Origin: Anisus vortex
Lineage: Eukaryota; Mollusca; Gastropoda; Planorbidae
Direction of reading: 5' to 3'
Length of the DNA stretch: 64,000 bases
Assembly (NCBI GenBank): GCA_949126835.1
Contig: OX421493.1
Location: 59,381,898-59,445,897 of the forward strand
In this document: positions 13,401 through 28,400 of the stretch, piece by piece
How the letters are laid out: the number at the start of each line of letters is the position of its first letter
How positions within the stretch are numbered: position 1 is the first letter of the stretch
The notes under the pieces: model-generated
Told to the model about the DNA's origin: nothing
The model's database searches: none
Seen by the model: the letters and a program-made list of their open reading frames with translations, nothing else
Translations under genes and position numbers: made by a program

Positions 13401-16400
13401 CTATTTCGTACTTGAGAAAATGTGTTAAAAGTCATTTAGTCATTACCAAACATCTTGCTTTTATTCTTGCTCTACAATGACGATTACAATACAGGTACGT
13501 CTCTCGTTTGTAGTTGGGTGGTCAAATAACAAGCCAGTCGGAATAATATCTTCCGAATAATGTGTCCGTCTGTCACGTGACATGCTCGCCGGAAGAATAT
13601 CTCCCACAATATTGTGTCCGCTCGCTGGACGTACCAACACTGCCTACAGGAAATATGGCCCGTCACAATATAAAAACCAATAAAATCTGCTAAGCCTCTT
13701 GCTTTAAAAACATGCCTTGTAACAAAAACTTTTATCTCATCTAATATATCAATGGTTTGAGTCTAGTCTCGCATTTTTATTAGAGTATGCAGTTTCAGTT
13801 ACTGGTTCGCCTGGTATGTTCAGGCAACCCATTCCTTGGTTATATGTATTTTTTTGGCATAGGGGATGAGACGTGTATTTATTTTCTTATGTATTTTTGA
13901 GCATTTTAGCAGATTGTTATTGTGTTTATTTCTAAATTAGAGTTTAATGCCACATGTATATTACTACTTTACTCTTTGTCCTTCTGTCCGCTAGTGTTTC
14001 TAGGTTTAGTGATTGAACTACTTATATTAGGCCTACTCTTGTGAGTTGTGAATATTCGCTAGTAATAGGAGAGAACGCGCACGTTGTCAGTATCCAATGT
14101 ATATAGCTTGATAATGGTAATATGACTAAGGCTAATAGTGATCAGGGCCCTCACAAGCCTATGTAGCGCCCCAGGGCAAAAGTTTCAGCGCCGCTCCCTT
14201 GCATACTGTAACTGCTTTGTTTAGTGCATAGGTTATAAACCTTTTTCGGCTCACCGCCCCCTTTTTCAAATTTTTATCTCTCACTGCTTCCCACCCTCTC
14301 CAAATGCGAAGTTTAACTAATGAGTCCAATTTGCCGCATACAATTTGTATAGGCCGACTAGATTTATATGCAATTTTATTATCCTAAAAAGAGCTGAAAT
14401 AGCATTAAAAGAGCTGAAATGAATACATTTGTTTAATTGATGTTTAATAAATAATATAAAAAAATGTACAACAAAATAGGTTTTGAAAATAAAACAATTT
14501 TAAAGTGAAGCTTGTTCCTTGTATGTTGCTAGTAACTCGTCTTCGTTCCAATAAATAGGGTGTGGAAATGGAATACATTTTTTTTTTGCCGAAACCAAAA
14601 GACCTAGAGAAATTGATGGATGTCCTTTTGCAACCAAAGGTCGTGATTAACCCATTTCTGCATTCAAATTTTATTCTTTATTTGTTATTTATTCAATCAA
14701 TTCTTCTTGCAGTTGTAAAGGTAGGGCTGATTTTAATACTTCACTATTAGAAACAAATGTCTAATAACCAATATGGAATTTTCATGTTTATAATATTTAT
14801 TTAGTATCTTTTTTTTAGTATCTGTTGAAGTAATCATACTTTTTTTAATGTATTGAAGTAAGCATGTCTTTGTCAGTTGTTCTTTATAAATTCAAGATTT
14901 ATGCGTCCAAAGTTGCGCTTGTAGAATAAAAGTTTTGACATAAATGAAAAAAAAATTCTTTGTCTTCTTTTAATTAAGGTCAATTCCCTGAAATCATTTT
15001 TTACAAACTTATTTAAATCAATTAAATAAGGGATATCAGTATTCAATTGTATGAGATTTTCTCTCAAATAAATGTCTTTGGTTTCCAAAAACATTAGCAT
15101 CGAAACAAATATTCATACAATATATTTAAACTTTAGATGACTAGCGTACCTTTATGGTAGTAACAAACTATTTGTAATCCTCATCATTCTAAAAAAATTC
15201 TGCAAAACTCTCTGAACAAACTATCATTGAATGCATTGCTTCTGTTTTGTTATCTGCAGTAATTACGTATTGTAGTGAGTGATACAGACGATAACTGAGA
15301 TTGTTAGCAAATTAATGTAGTCGTTGAATCAAACACAACTAATACATCTGGCAGATATTTCTTTAATTACAACATCAAGCTATGATAGAATCCATACCAT
15401 CGTCGATGGAAGAATTTCTTTTCCCCCCAAAAAAAAATTCTAGTTAAAGTAATATAATTTGTCTTTAGTGTCCTTAATTATTTTGCCTTTGTTACCGGTA
15501 TACTTTTATTGAAAATATGTTGCATTAATTGTTTTCAAATGTTTAAAATTAAACAGAATGTCCTTCTGGTTGGGACTTGGACTGTAAAAATTGTCGAGCC
15601 AGTTGTGCAAATACTTGTCATATAGAGAATGGTCAATGTAACATGGTCTGTTTTGGTTTTAGTAATCCGCCGGCTTGTACAACAGGTAAGTTATGATTTA
15701 TTGAGAGATTTATTTTGGTCATATTTTAAATACAAGAAAAAGTATACTTTATCTTACCTTATATACCGGTACTACAGATGATCCATCTATAAAGAAGATT
15801 ATTGCGTCCTACGCTAATCCGTGGTCCGAGTCTAGTCTTGCATCTTCATTAATGTTTAAATGATGTTTAAGTTACTGGTTTCTTCATACAACCCATTCTA
15901 TGCCCTTTATGAGCATTGTATGATCTAACTTTTAATGAAATTTACGCATCTGCATAGGAACCGAAAATATAAGTTTTTTTGGCTTTTTTTTAAGAACCGA
16001 ACAAACCTTTCAGCACTTACAAATGACAAAATTACAAATTACATATTTATATATCGAATGCGATTTACATTTACCGTGTGTTATTAAAATAAATCTAAAA
16101 AGTGTGTCTTTAATATTGTTTTAAAATGTCTATATTATTGTCAGCTTGTTTAATTGTGTTCGGAATTTCATTCCACCACAGAGGTGCTATGACGCTGCAA
16201 ATGTTTCTCTTTTTACGCTTGGTACATTGAACTGTAGATAGATTTTGTTTGAACGCATTCCTCTTTTCTCTGATGTGTGTAGCTCAACCATGGATCTCAT
16301 GTACTGGGAAGCCTGACCATGAAGGCTTTTATAGAGTATTGTCAAAACTAGGAATTGTACCTTAAGTATTATAGTTAGCCAGTGCAGTTTTTTTAGACAG

Positions 16401-19400
16401 GTTGTTGAGTTGTCTTCATTGTTCAGAACAATTTTCGAAGCCATGTTTTGGACCTTTTGTAGTTTGTTCAAATCACAGTTTTTTCAAGTCCAATGTATAG
16501 ACAGTTTGCGTAGTCTAGATGAGAGATTACCAGGCCTACGATTAAAGTCTCGCATGCCTCTTTTGTCAGAATATTTCTGATACTTTTTATTCTTTGCAGA
16601 TTCCACATTGCAGATTTACATTTGTTTTTTTATTTTTATTTCCTCTTTGAGGGTTAGATTTTCATCTAAGTATACGCGAAGATATTTTATTTTAGCTGAT
16701 TTATTGATATTGTCATTGTTGACTAGTAGATAGTTTGTTTGGCTTTTTTTTTATTTTTGTTGTTTTGATCCGAACAGTATGAATTCAGTTTTTGATGTAT
16801 TCATTTTAAGCCTGTTGCTGTCCATCCATACTTTAATTTGTCTTGAACATTTTTCGAGATGGTAAGAATTTTATTTTAAGGCATGGTCGTCGGCATATCC
16901 ATGCAGATCTATGTTTTGTACAATTTCATCTTGCATTGTGGATGCATATAGTAAATATAGCAGTGGCCCTGCACACGAACTCTGTGGGACTGAAAATGTC
17001 AATTTTTTGGTTCATAAGCTTCTCCAACATTTACTTTGCAGCTTCTTTGTCATAAATAGCTGTCAAACCAGTTTACAGCTTGTCCACAGATACTAAAATG
17101 TCATGATCTACTGTATCGAAAGCTGCCCTACAAAAGGTCATTCATTAATTTAACCAGAGCAGTTTCACAACTATAGTGTGGTCTGTATGCAGATTGATAT
17201 TCCGGAATTAGGTCATTTTTATTGCAGTGCTCCATTAGTTGAGTGAGGGCTGCCTTTTCTAGAACTTGATAGCGTAACATGTAGGTGGTCAGTCGAATGA
17301 TCTTAGCTTCGAGTCTCTGACCAATACATCACGCGTGTGGAACACCGATGAGTCACATCGTACGATAGAAATCCGCTATTACATGCACTATATTTGCTCT
17401 TATGGATTTCCGCAGGATTTCGAAAAGTAAAACGGTGTTACCTTGTACACCTGTACTCGCGCCCGGCAGTACATATTACCATCTACATATCGTGTCGTCC
17501 AGGCATTGTGTTTGGCGAAACGGGTACTTTTGTATATATATATTCCTCCCTCCTTACTGAAGCTCGGTGGGCTCAATGCCCGTGCAATCAATTTTCCACG
17601 GAGGCGCAACGGGGCAAGTTCCACCACGCCTTTGTTACAGGTATACTGTTAATGAAAATATATATTATTATGTGATCCCCACACTGTATTAGCTATATGT
17701 TCTTAGTTTTACTGTAAACTGCAAAATACATTAGAAATAAGCAAAGAAAATAGAAAACAGGATGAGGGGTTTTGAAAGAGAAATAAATTTAAAAAGATGG
17801 AGAATGTTTGGTCATGGATTGGAGAAGGGACATGTCTTGTAGCCACGGAGGCATGGCGGGACTTTGTGATTGCTTTATGCTCCAATTGGGAGCTATAAGG
17901 ATTAATCAACTAAAGCAATAAGCCACGTCATCTTTAGGTTTTAAAACATGAGAACATCATTGGTTGTCCAACTGCTTTCAACATTCCCCTCTCACTGGCT
18001 AGAAATCGTTTCTTTTATTATAATCTGGCTTACCTCAGTTGTCGCCCCTTAGAGTTATTGACCCTTTTTGCGTGGAATGCATTCAACCGTGTTCAAATAA
18101 CAGTTCATCCCCCATTACACACGCTCTGAAACTAAGGTAGTCTTTGTCAAACCACGCAAACCCTTCTACGTCTACCTATACATTTTCACATTTAAAAAAC
18201 AAACGGTTTCATTTAAAATATGTATTTTTTTTAGTGCTTATCATAACAACATAAGATATACATGTTTATTTCACGTATACAGGCTGTACCGTAGGTAAAT
18301 TCGGCATCAATTGTACACAGCCATGTCCAGGCAACTGTCGGGATAGCAAATGTAATGCAGTAACTGGTTTTTGTATTAACTGTATTGCTGGATACCAAGG
18401 GGAACAATGCAGTAAAGGTAGAAGATCTTAATACTCGAACAAAAACCAAATTGCACATGTGCAATACTTCATTTAATATTAAAAGAAACTTTAAAATTTG
18501 TAAGACTTCAAAGGCATTAAATGTGATATCAACTATTTTAATAGATAATAAGATAAAAAGCTTATTAAGTCTTCAAAATATGATTTCTTAGTACAGCAAA
18601 TTTGTGTGTAATAGTTCTCGCTATATTTTCTGGTATTAACATTTTTTTATAGATTGCAATTCAAGTTTTTGGGGATTAAATTGTAATAGAACGTGCAGCG
18701 CTTATTGTGTAGATAACATATGTGATAAAGTGAATGGTTCATGTTCTAAAGGGTGTGAAGCTGGTTTCCAACTACCTAATTGCGATACAGGTTAGTGGTA
18801 ATGCACTTTAATCAATAGGCTACATGGAAAATAGAATGTATGTATTTCTTGCTGTACTTTAACATTTACCGAAGCTTTATATAGATAAAACAACGCAGAG
18901 ACATGGAGTAGGCCTATAACGTAATAGTAATAGCGTCCTCCGCACCATCTGTGTCGTTTTGAGTCTCTAACAAGATTAACGCCACACGAAATTAAGGAAG
19001 ATTTCGTATAGAATTTACTCACCTAAAGATTTATCTACGCTTAGCCATCGTCTGTACAAATTTGCTTACAATTATGGCCACTACTGAATGAATGATGGAA
19101 GCGAGAATGTGCCTATCTCTCTGTCTTTATCACTTCAGTATTCAGCTCCTAAATGTATTTAGCTTTGCATTGAATCATATTTACATATATAAATGTGTAT
19201 GCCCAATAACATTACTTATTACTGTATAGTTGTTATTGTCATTTGCTATTATGTCCATATTAATGCATATCATTTTAAATGTGTTGTGTGTGTGGTCCAA
19301 GCCAGGGTCAGTGCATGCTTGGTTCACGTGCTCATTATGAAATCCCCCCTTGGCTAGAGACCCAAAATCCGACCTATACACCCCCTGCCCCAACCCATCC

Positions 19401-22400
19401 TACTCCACAGTCTCTTCGTCCATATCACAGGAATTTCCCATCTCCATGACGGTTTTTCCCCTGGTCGGGGAAATCATCTTTGATGCATGACTCTCGACTC
19501 TCGATGGACAAGAGTGGAACTTTGACCAGGGAAACAACTGCTTTAGATGTCGTCCCCTACCGCCCGACATTCCCCCCTCCCCCACCTATGATCCGAGGCT
19601 GAGAGTACTCCACTCTCTCCCTAAATGATAGTACATATATCCAAGCCCTCTCCCCTCTTTTCAATCAGACTAAGTAAGCTTGTATATGTACTCCCCTCTG
19701 TGTATATGTACTCCCCTCCGTGTATATGTACTCCCCTTCGTGTATATTTACTCCCCTCCGTGTATATTTACTCCCCTCGGTGTATATGTACTCCCCTCCG
19801 TGTATATTTACTCCCCTCCGTCTATATGTACTCCCCTTCGTGTATATTTACTCCCCTCCGTGTATATTTACTCCCCTCCGTGTATATTTACTCCCCTCCG
19901 TGTATATTTACTCCCCTCCATGTATATGTTACTAGAACAATGATCATGCATCCCCAATCAATGTTCGATACCTCTAGGAGTCAAACCCAGGACTTTCGGT
20001 ACGCTATCCTAGCGTACAGCAACCGAGCGACTGTGCCATATTAGCTGACACTAGCTTCAATCAATAAAAAAATGTACTACTCGCCTGCCGCTATTGTCTT
20101 TCTTATTCTTAGTAATATTACCATAACAACACAGTGACATCTATATTAGCACGATAAAATGAATAACATGCATTTAGTTACGAGGTAGATTTAAAGTTAC
20201 ACAGATAAAGAATGCAGATACAATTTAACAAAATGTTGTTTTTTAATTGCTGTTTTAAGATTGTACTAATGGAACCTGGGGAATTAATTGTGCGTACACC
20301 TGTGGCAACTGTACAAGTCAACCTTGTGACAAGAAAAATGGACAATGCCCTAGTGGATGCAAAGATGGCTACGTACCTCCAATGTGTGTTCAAAGTAAGT
20401 CAAAGATTTTTGCTTATAGAAGCAATAGTGCACACAATCAATTATATTATATTAGTTGTGCATTCTTAACATGTATCTTGGAAATAAATCACAACCTAAA
20501 CATAAAATGACTGAAGCATTTTGCCCCGCCTGTTTCAGCCTGTATCGGTCTTTTTTATGTTCAGTCATTCTGGGTTTTTATTTGACACTGTTGATAAGGT
20601 ACCGACAGAAGGCCAAACCAAAGTCAGGGAAGGTACGATGTGTTTGGCTAACATAAGTACATATTTTCTTTAGTCCAATCCGATCATAGAGAAAAAACAA
20701 GCGATTACTCTGATTACACTATCAGGGCGAATTAAAAGTGGCCGTAGAGGAATACGTCTGTGGACATTTTATCTGCTTTGCTCAGACAGACCCTTCAACA
20801 GTGGCAAGTAAAGTTGGATGGCTAGCTATATAAACAAACAATATCGCAATACCAACTACATTACAACAAAAGAAGAATATGCACACCAGACGAAGAATTA
20901 TTGAGCGTCAGCCTCCGGCCAAACTATCTACCATACGCAACAAGAAATATAGGCCTATCGTCAAGATTTCAGTCAACATGGCTGACTACTAATGAACTTT
21001 TTCTTGCATGATAATTGTGTGATTGTGTGTGCGATTGTCTATTTTTATAAGTATATTTCTGTGCTTGTATATAAATTACAAATAATTATTTTATTTTGTT
21101 TAAAATATGCTGAAGGACAAAACATCTGTAATCAAGACAAATTTCCATTTGTTTGGATCAATAAAGAAATCTTATCTTATCTTATCCAGTTTGTACAAAA
21201 GCTTGGAATGCACAGAAGAATTATGCTATACCATTGTTAGCTTCGCGGAAACGACAAGAAGTAATAACAAGTCTTGCATAGATTGTAAATACACGAGCTT
21301 AAAGAAAGAAACCTAAATAGTTTTCCGTTTATCTTTTTAGGTTAGTCTAAAAGATAAAAGAACACATTTCATGCAATAGTCTTAATTTAGAAAAATGACT
21401 ACTTTTTGCACATTAAGTTGCATATATATATATATATATATATATATACCATTTATTGGCTATTTAGATTTCATAGAGACTACAATTTCGTGCACTTTTG
21501 GGGTTTATTCCAGCTCTTCAGTGTTGACAGTAATTTTGGAGTTCTATCCATGAGATACATGTCGCATCTCTGAATCCAGAATTTGGCTGGTGCGGACACT
21601 GCATTCTTTATTTTTTTGCAGCTAATGTAAGGCTAATATCATGGGCTATGTACCGATATGTTTAAGCAACTGATGTATCTACTTTCATAGTTTTTCCTAT
21701 ATATGGGTTCAGCTACAAGGCAGTGAAGGTTTGATGTGTAGCCGACCATTGCTGACGAGACTATCTGCACGGAGCAACTGCTTTTATTGCGCCAATAAAC
21801 CTTTTTTTTTAGAATCTTTTCTCCTGCTAGTTTGAAACGGGACTCACAATATAGGTTTAACGACTTAACCACTTGAAAAGACCGACAAATGAATTTGGAC
21901 AGTCCAACAGGCTGTATGTTTGGAGTAATTTTGATTTTTCGGAAATCACAGCTTGTATCTTGCAGAAAAAAAAACCAAGTGATTTAGCCACACTTTAAGA
22001 GAGGTCCAGAAAGAATAATAATTATTATCTCGCCATGGATTAACACTGAACACAAACTCTGGAAATGGAGAATTGTTTTTTGTAATACCTAAATGAATAA
22101 TTAATATTTAAAAAAAAAGAGAGTTTATTAAAAACGAAAACGTCTTTAATTACTTTTTAAAAATCTGTAGAAAAATAATATAATATGTTCTACTTATCAT
22201 GATATGATTTTCTCTAGAATGTAATGAAACGAAATATGGACAAAACTGTTCACTGAATTGTTCTACCAACTGTACAGACCAAAAATGTAATTATGTTAAT
22301 GGGAAATGTAATGTGTGTATTCCTGGTTACAAGGGAGATTACTGTGATCAAAGTAAGTTTTATGTTCTTCATACTTCATGCTATTAATTATAATATTTTA

Positions 22401-25400
22401 TATGTGATTTACACAATAGTATATGTCTGAGTAATAATAATATAAACTATTAGGCAATTATATATTCATGACTTAACTTTAACACTAACACTTCAAAACA
22501 AATGCATTAAGATGCAGTGGCCTAATTTCAAGCAGTTTTTTTCAGTTTTTCATTACTTTGCACTTTTAGCAGATTACTCAACCTTTGAAATCTGCATCTA
22601 TTACATCATTTCCTTTATGTGTTTAAGTTTGTGATGGAACAAGGTATGGACAAAACTGTTCCTTGAATTGTTCTACGAGGTGTAAGGATGCCAAATGTAA
22701 TCATGTTAATGGAACATGCAATATGTGTTACGATGGTTACCAGGGAAACAAATGCAATCAAGGTAAATGCACAACTTTTCTTATACTTATAGTTATAGTC
22801 TAATATTTTCAAAATGTAAATTGAGTGTACGCTATAGGCCGTTAGTAGGGTACCTATTCTTTCATGTTTGTTCTCTTTGCTGTAATAGGCCTACTGTATA
22901 GTTTTTATTGTAATGTGAAGTAGGTTTAAAGTAGGCCTAATGATGTTTTAACCGTGTCCCGACATTTAAACATGCGACAGATAAACATGCGACCCTTAAA
23001 CATAGACACTTAACCACACGTCAGATAAACATACGGACATTTAATCACACGACTTTTAAACATACGGACACTTAATCCCACGACAGATAAACATACGGAC
23101 ACTTAATCCCACGACACTTAAACATGCGGACAGTTAATCATAGCGACAGATAAACACACATTTTCACTATACCATTAAAATAAATAGGAAAATAATATAG
23201 ATTATGTTGCCAATAGTAAAAAAACGGGATAGAGGGAAGGAAAATACATCATGGCATCAACAGGCCTACGGGGACACCTATGCCCTACGCCCACCCTTGG
23301 TTTTCCTCACTCCCATTTCATCGTTATTTATAATTAATTTAACCTTAATATTTATTTCTTTTTATTGAGTTTTTTTTTAGCTTTTGAACTAGAAATCTAT
23401 GTATACATACAACATTAGTTAAACAAAAAAAATAGCGTTCAGTGTGTTATCCCAACTTTTTGCTCAGTAGAAGTCTTGAATACTATCTATGAGCACGGCA
23501 ATAGAGATTCTTCATTGGTATGAAAGGTGAGCCATTGTTCGCAGAAATTGCAGAAAGTTTGCAGCTCAATAAAGGCTAACTGCACGTGCTTCACGGTCCT
23601 ATAAACATAATCTACACTGTATCTATGTAAATAACAAAGGACCTTTATCAGCACATATGGAACGAATAATACATACTTAAAGGTTCTGTATAAACAACCT
23701 TCAGTGAGGCACTATAAATGAAATCTTTGATAGGCAAAAGATGCAAGCTCAGCAGAATGGATGGTGTTACCATAGTCTTATGCATATCTAGTGCTCAATT
23801 ATAAATACTTTATTGTTCTTAATGTTTCGGTTATTACAATTTTAAAAAGTATTCATATTTTTGCATTTTGGGGAACCTAATTAAAAATATAGTATTTTTA
23901 ATATTGCCATCATCATTATCAAATATATTTTAAAAGCTATTTCTAAATAATCATTGGATAATGCAATTAAAATTCGACCCACTAGTAGATAAAAGAAGTA
24001 GGGTATTGTTTTTTTATATAAATAAAACAAGGTGTATGAGTTACATTGTAGCCGAATACAGTTAAAACACGAAGCAGGGATGGCGCTAGTGAAGACATAA
24101 CGGATAAGTGGATTATGTAATACTGGCCGCCCGATCGCTGGTCTGGGCAGCCACGTGTGAAGTAAGTCCCGCCCCTTCATCCGACCAGACAGCAACTAAA
24201 AAAAACAACTGTGGCGTCACATACAACAGCCCGCCCCCCCCCCTATGCCGACAGATAAACACACATTTTCACTATACCATTAAAATAAATAGAAAAATTA
24301 TATAGATTTTGTTACAAATAGTAAAAGTAATGGGATAGGAGAAGGAAAATATCTCATGGCATCAACGGACCTACGAGGACACCTGTGCCCTACGCCCATC
24401 ATTGGTTTTCCTCACTCCCATTTCAACCCTATTTTTATTGAATTCTTTTGTTTTAATTTTTTATAATGTTTTATTTGAACTATATACACTTACAATTAAT
24501 GAAACAAAAGCGTTCAATATGTTATCCATAGTTAGAATTTTTGTGTAAGCTTATAAACAAGTATTATAAATAAAAGTTTGATTGAAAAAAAATGGTACAG
24601 AGTTAATAAATATATAGATTTAAAGAAAGTTGTTGATTATATTTTTTTTATTGTTAGTTTATATAATATACACGTTTCTGTGTTAGCGACTAGTCTATGG
24701 GTAGGGGCGGTTGTTTGGGACGCCACAATTCTTTTTATTGGCCCTCTGGTCGAAAGTGGATGAAAGGGCAGTACTTCACACTCGTGGCTGGCTTTCCATC
24801 GTAATCGTTTACGATGGTCTTGATGCAGACCTGCGATCGGGCGTCGAGCATTACGTAATGTACTTAGCACTAGCCCGTTAGGTCTTCACTAGCCCTATCC
24901 CTTCTTCGTGTTTTAACTGTATCCGACTACAAGGTGGTTAAATGTAACCCATAACCTTGTTTATTTTTTCAAAAAATTCTTATTTCTACTAGTGGGTCAA
25001 ATATAGTATATTTTTTCGACTATAATATATTATTAAAATGTTTTATAGTCGAGAAAATTAGAACAAAAATAATGATAGTAAAAGAGAGAGAGAAAGGGAA
25101 AAAAGACCGTTCTAGATTTAGCATTTTGTCAATATATAAATAATATTAAGACTGTTCATAAATAGAGTGAAAATAATGACAATTATTATTTGAGTTTATT
25201 TTCAAAATAATCTTTAACAAAAGAAATTAGCCTTTAAAAAAAAGTTAACCCGCCAAAAAAGAAGTATCGTGACATAAAGGACCGTGTATCACGCGCAGTT
25301 AATCTGTATTTAGCTGCAAACGTTCTGCAATTTCTGCAAACAATGGCTCACCTGTCGTACCAGTGATGGATCTCTATTGCCCTGTCTTGATAACACATTG

Positions 25401-28400
25401 AACGCTTTTTATTTCATTAATTGTATGTGTGATGATTTAAAATATATATAGTTGTTTTAGTGGGACATAATTTGTATAATCTTAAACCCGGTGTTAATGT
25501 ATGGAATAAACGAGTGACGTTTTACGATAAAAACAATGACGTAGGAGTTAGATTGAACGTAGCGTAGATTTGGAGATAAAGACAGACGACCTTAGAATTT
25601 GGTAGTGTAAAGACGTGTTTTAGACTAGGCTATAGAAACTGTTGTGTATTTGAATTCATCTTGTACATAAATTGCATTAAATATTGAGTTCTCATGTTAT
25701 TGAAAAGCCGGCAGTTTGTTCATTGATTATTATTATATAATGTGATCTCCCTGAGAGTTGTTAACATAATATCTACAAAATAACGGTGACAGTATGTGTA
25801 TAGAGATCTAGTTCAAATAAAAAAACAATAATAAAAAAATTAAAAAAAAGAATAAATTCAATAAAAATATAGTTGAAATGGGAGTGAGGAAAACCAATGA
25901 TGGGCTTAGGGCATAGGTGTCCCCGTAGGCCCGTTGATGCCATGAGGTATTTTCCTCCCCCTATCCCATTATTGTTACTATTTGTAACATAATCTATGTA
26001 ATTTTTATATTTATTTTAATGGTATAGTGAAAATGTGTGTTTATCTGTCGGGGGAAAGGGGCGGGCGGTTGTTTGTGACGCCACAGTTTTTTTTAGTTGC
26101 TGTCTGGTCAGATGAAGGGGCGGGACTTCACATTGAAGTTCACGCGTGGCTGCCCGCTGCCCAGACCAGCGATCGGACGGCCAGTATTACATAATCCACT
26201 TATCCGTTATGTCTTTACTAGCGCCATCCCTGCTTCGTGTTTTAACTGTATTCAGCTACAATGTAACTCATACACCTTGTTTTATTAAAAGAAAAAAAAA
26301 AATTATTATATCTACTAGTGGGTCGAATTGACACATATAGCTTTTAATTGCATTTATCAATGATTATTTAGAAATAGCTTTTAAAATTAATTTGATAATG
26401 ATGGTAGGAAGAATAAAAATACTCTATTTATAACTAAGTTCCCAAAAATGCAAAAAATATGAATACGTTTTAAAATTTTAATAACCAAAACATTAAGAAC
26501 AATAAAGTATTTATAATTGAGCACTAGATATGTATAAGACTATGGTACTGATATGTTTTCTTGTTTTTTTTTTGTGAACTACCGTACGCAAATAGGGGCA
26601 CTTGGTACAAGTAGTAGATGCTTTCTAGTCTAACTTCACCGAGCGTACCAATGAAGAATCTATATTGCCCTGCTCATAGATAGTATGCAAGACTTTTACT
26701 GATCAAAAAGTCGGGATAACACACTGAACGCTTTTTTTTGTTTAACTAATCTTGTATGTATACATAGATTTCTAGTTCAAAAACTAAAAAAAAACTCAAT
26801 AAAAATAAATAAATATTAAGGTAAAGTCATTATAAATAACGATGAAATGGGAATGAGGAAAACCAAGGGTGGGCGTAGGGCATAGGTGTCCCGGTAGGTC
26901 TGTTGATGCCATGAGGTATTTTCCTTCCATCTATACCGATTTTTTACTATTGGCAACAAAATCTATATTATTTTCCGATTTATTTTAATGGTATAGTGAA
27001 AAAGTGTGTTTATCTGTCACTATGATTAACTGTCCGTATGTTTAAGTGTCGTGTGATTAAGTGTCCGTATGTTTATCTGTCGTGGGATTAAGTGTCCGTA
27101 TGTTTAAATGTCGTGTGATTAAATGTCCGTATGTTTATCTGTCGTGTGGTTAAGTGTCTATGTTTAAGTGTCGCATGTTTATCTGTCGCATGTTTAAATG
27201 TCGGGTAACCGTTTTAACATTTGGCTGGATTTGTTTATTTATAGTCTGGCATCAGTTAAGTTTTCTGAGTCCAGTTAAATCAAACAAAACATTGGGATTT
27301 ATCAAAAGGAACTTGTATAAATGTAATAAAAATATAAAACTAAAATGCTATCTCACATTAGTTAGGCCTATACTAGAATACGCAGGATTGGTATAGGACC
27401 CATCAACTAAAGAATACATAAAAAATTAGAACAAATTCAGAAAATAGCTGCAATGTTCATTACTAGCGAATATTCCCAATTAACAAGAGTAACACCATAT
27501 ATTATTAGTCAAATCACTAAAGCTAAAAACACTAGAGGACAGAAGGGCAAATAGTAAAGTAGTAATAATAGGCCCATATAAGGTAAGGTATTAAACTCTA
27601 ATTTAGAAATACAACCCAATAACATCTTGCAATGTTCAGATAAACAAAATAATAAAAACACTTTCCTTATCCCTTACGTGAGAACAAAGAACAAATGCAT
27701 TTAAGTATGCATATGCAATACTATTCTTTAGGCCTATAGAAGAAGCGTCTGTAAAATATATATGAGTATAAAACTTAAAATTAAATTTGGTCGAAATTGA
27801 TTCTTTGGTTTTTAATTTCATAATTTTATTTTTAAAATTATTTTTGTAACATTTATAACTTTACTTGTTTTTTTTTTTTTTGTGTTTTTTTTTTAAGTTT
27901 GCAATGCAACAAAATATGGACCAAACTGTTCCCTGGATTGTTCAAACAATTGTACAAATCAAGAATGTCACCATGTCAATGGGACATGCAATTTATGTTA
28001 TCGGGGATATCAAGGACTTTTCTGTGAACAAAGTAAGTTTAGTTAGTTTAATTTTAACTATCCTATAAAATAAATACATAAACTTTTAAGGTCAATTACT
28101 AATATATTGACAGTAAGGTAGGCTACTGGTATTTCTTTTAAGCATGCATTTATATATTTTGTTACTGTTTGTTGCCATTTTATCGTATTATTTACTTTGT
28201 TTTGAAGCAATTATTAATTAATTTTTTTGAGCATGTAGCTCGCCATCTTGAAAATTAATCAACAATGTGGGCCTATATTTGATTTCTTCTTACTAGAGAG
28301 GCGTAAAAAAGAAATTAACGAAACTTTATTATTCTTACAGTAGGCCTACTACATTTATTCAGCACAATTTAAAATCGTCATGTCATAATTTCCAGTTGTA

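Larger units (their letters stand above)
18791..20259. other. Intron 9 with CT-rich segment and minisatellite
   Basis: 19370-19670 is strikingly C/T-rich. It leads into the 20-bp minisatellite and then the inverted tRNA-like segment. No coding signal. Confidence 0.4.

Noticed and set aside
13484..13666. 60-residue reverse-strand gene
   Set aside because: Covers an internal direct duplication of an unclassified repeat and shows no protein features.
17394..17675. Overlapping open frames on both strands
   Set aside because: No recognisable domain, no splice context, frames on both strands equally open; taken as chance in GC-richer DNA.
19625..20044. 139-residue open frame rich in VYLLPSVYIYSPP
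   Set aside because: Produced entirely by the 20-bp repeat; no homology, and all forward frames are open through it.
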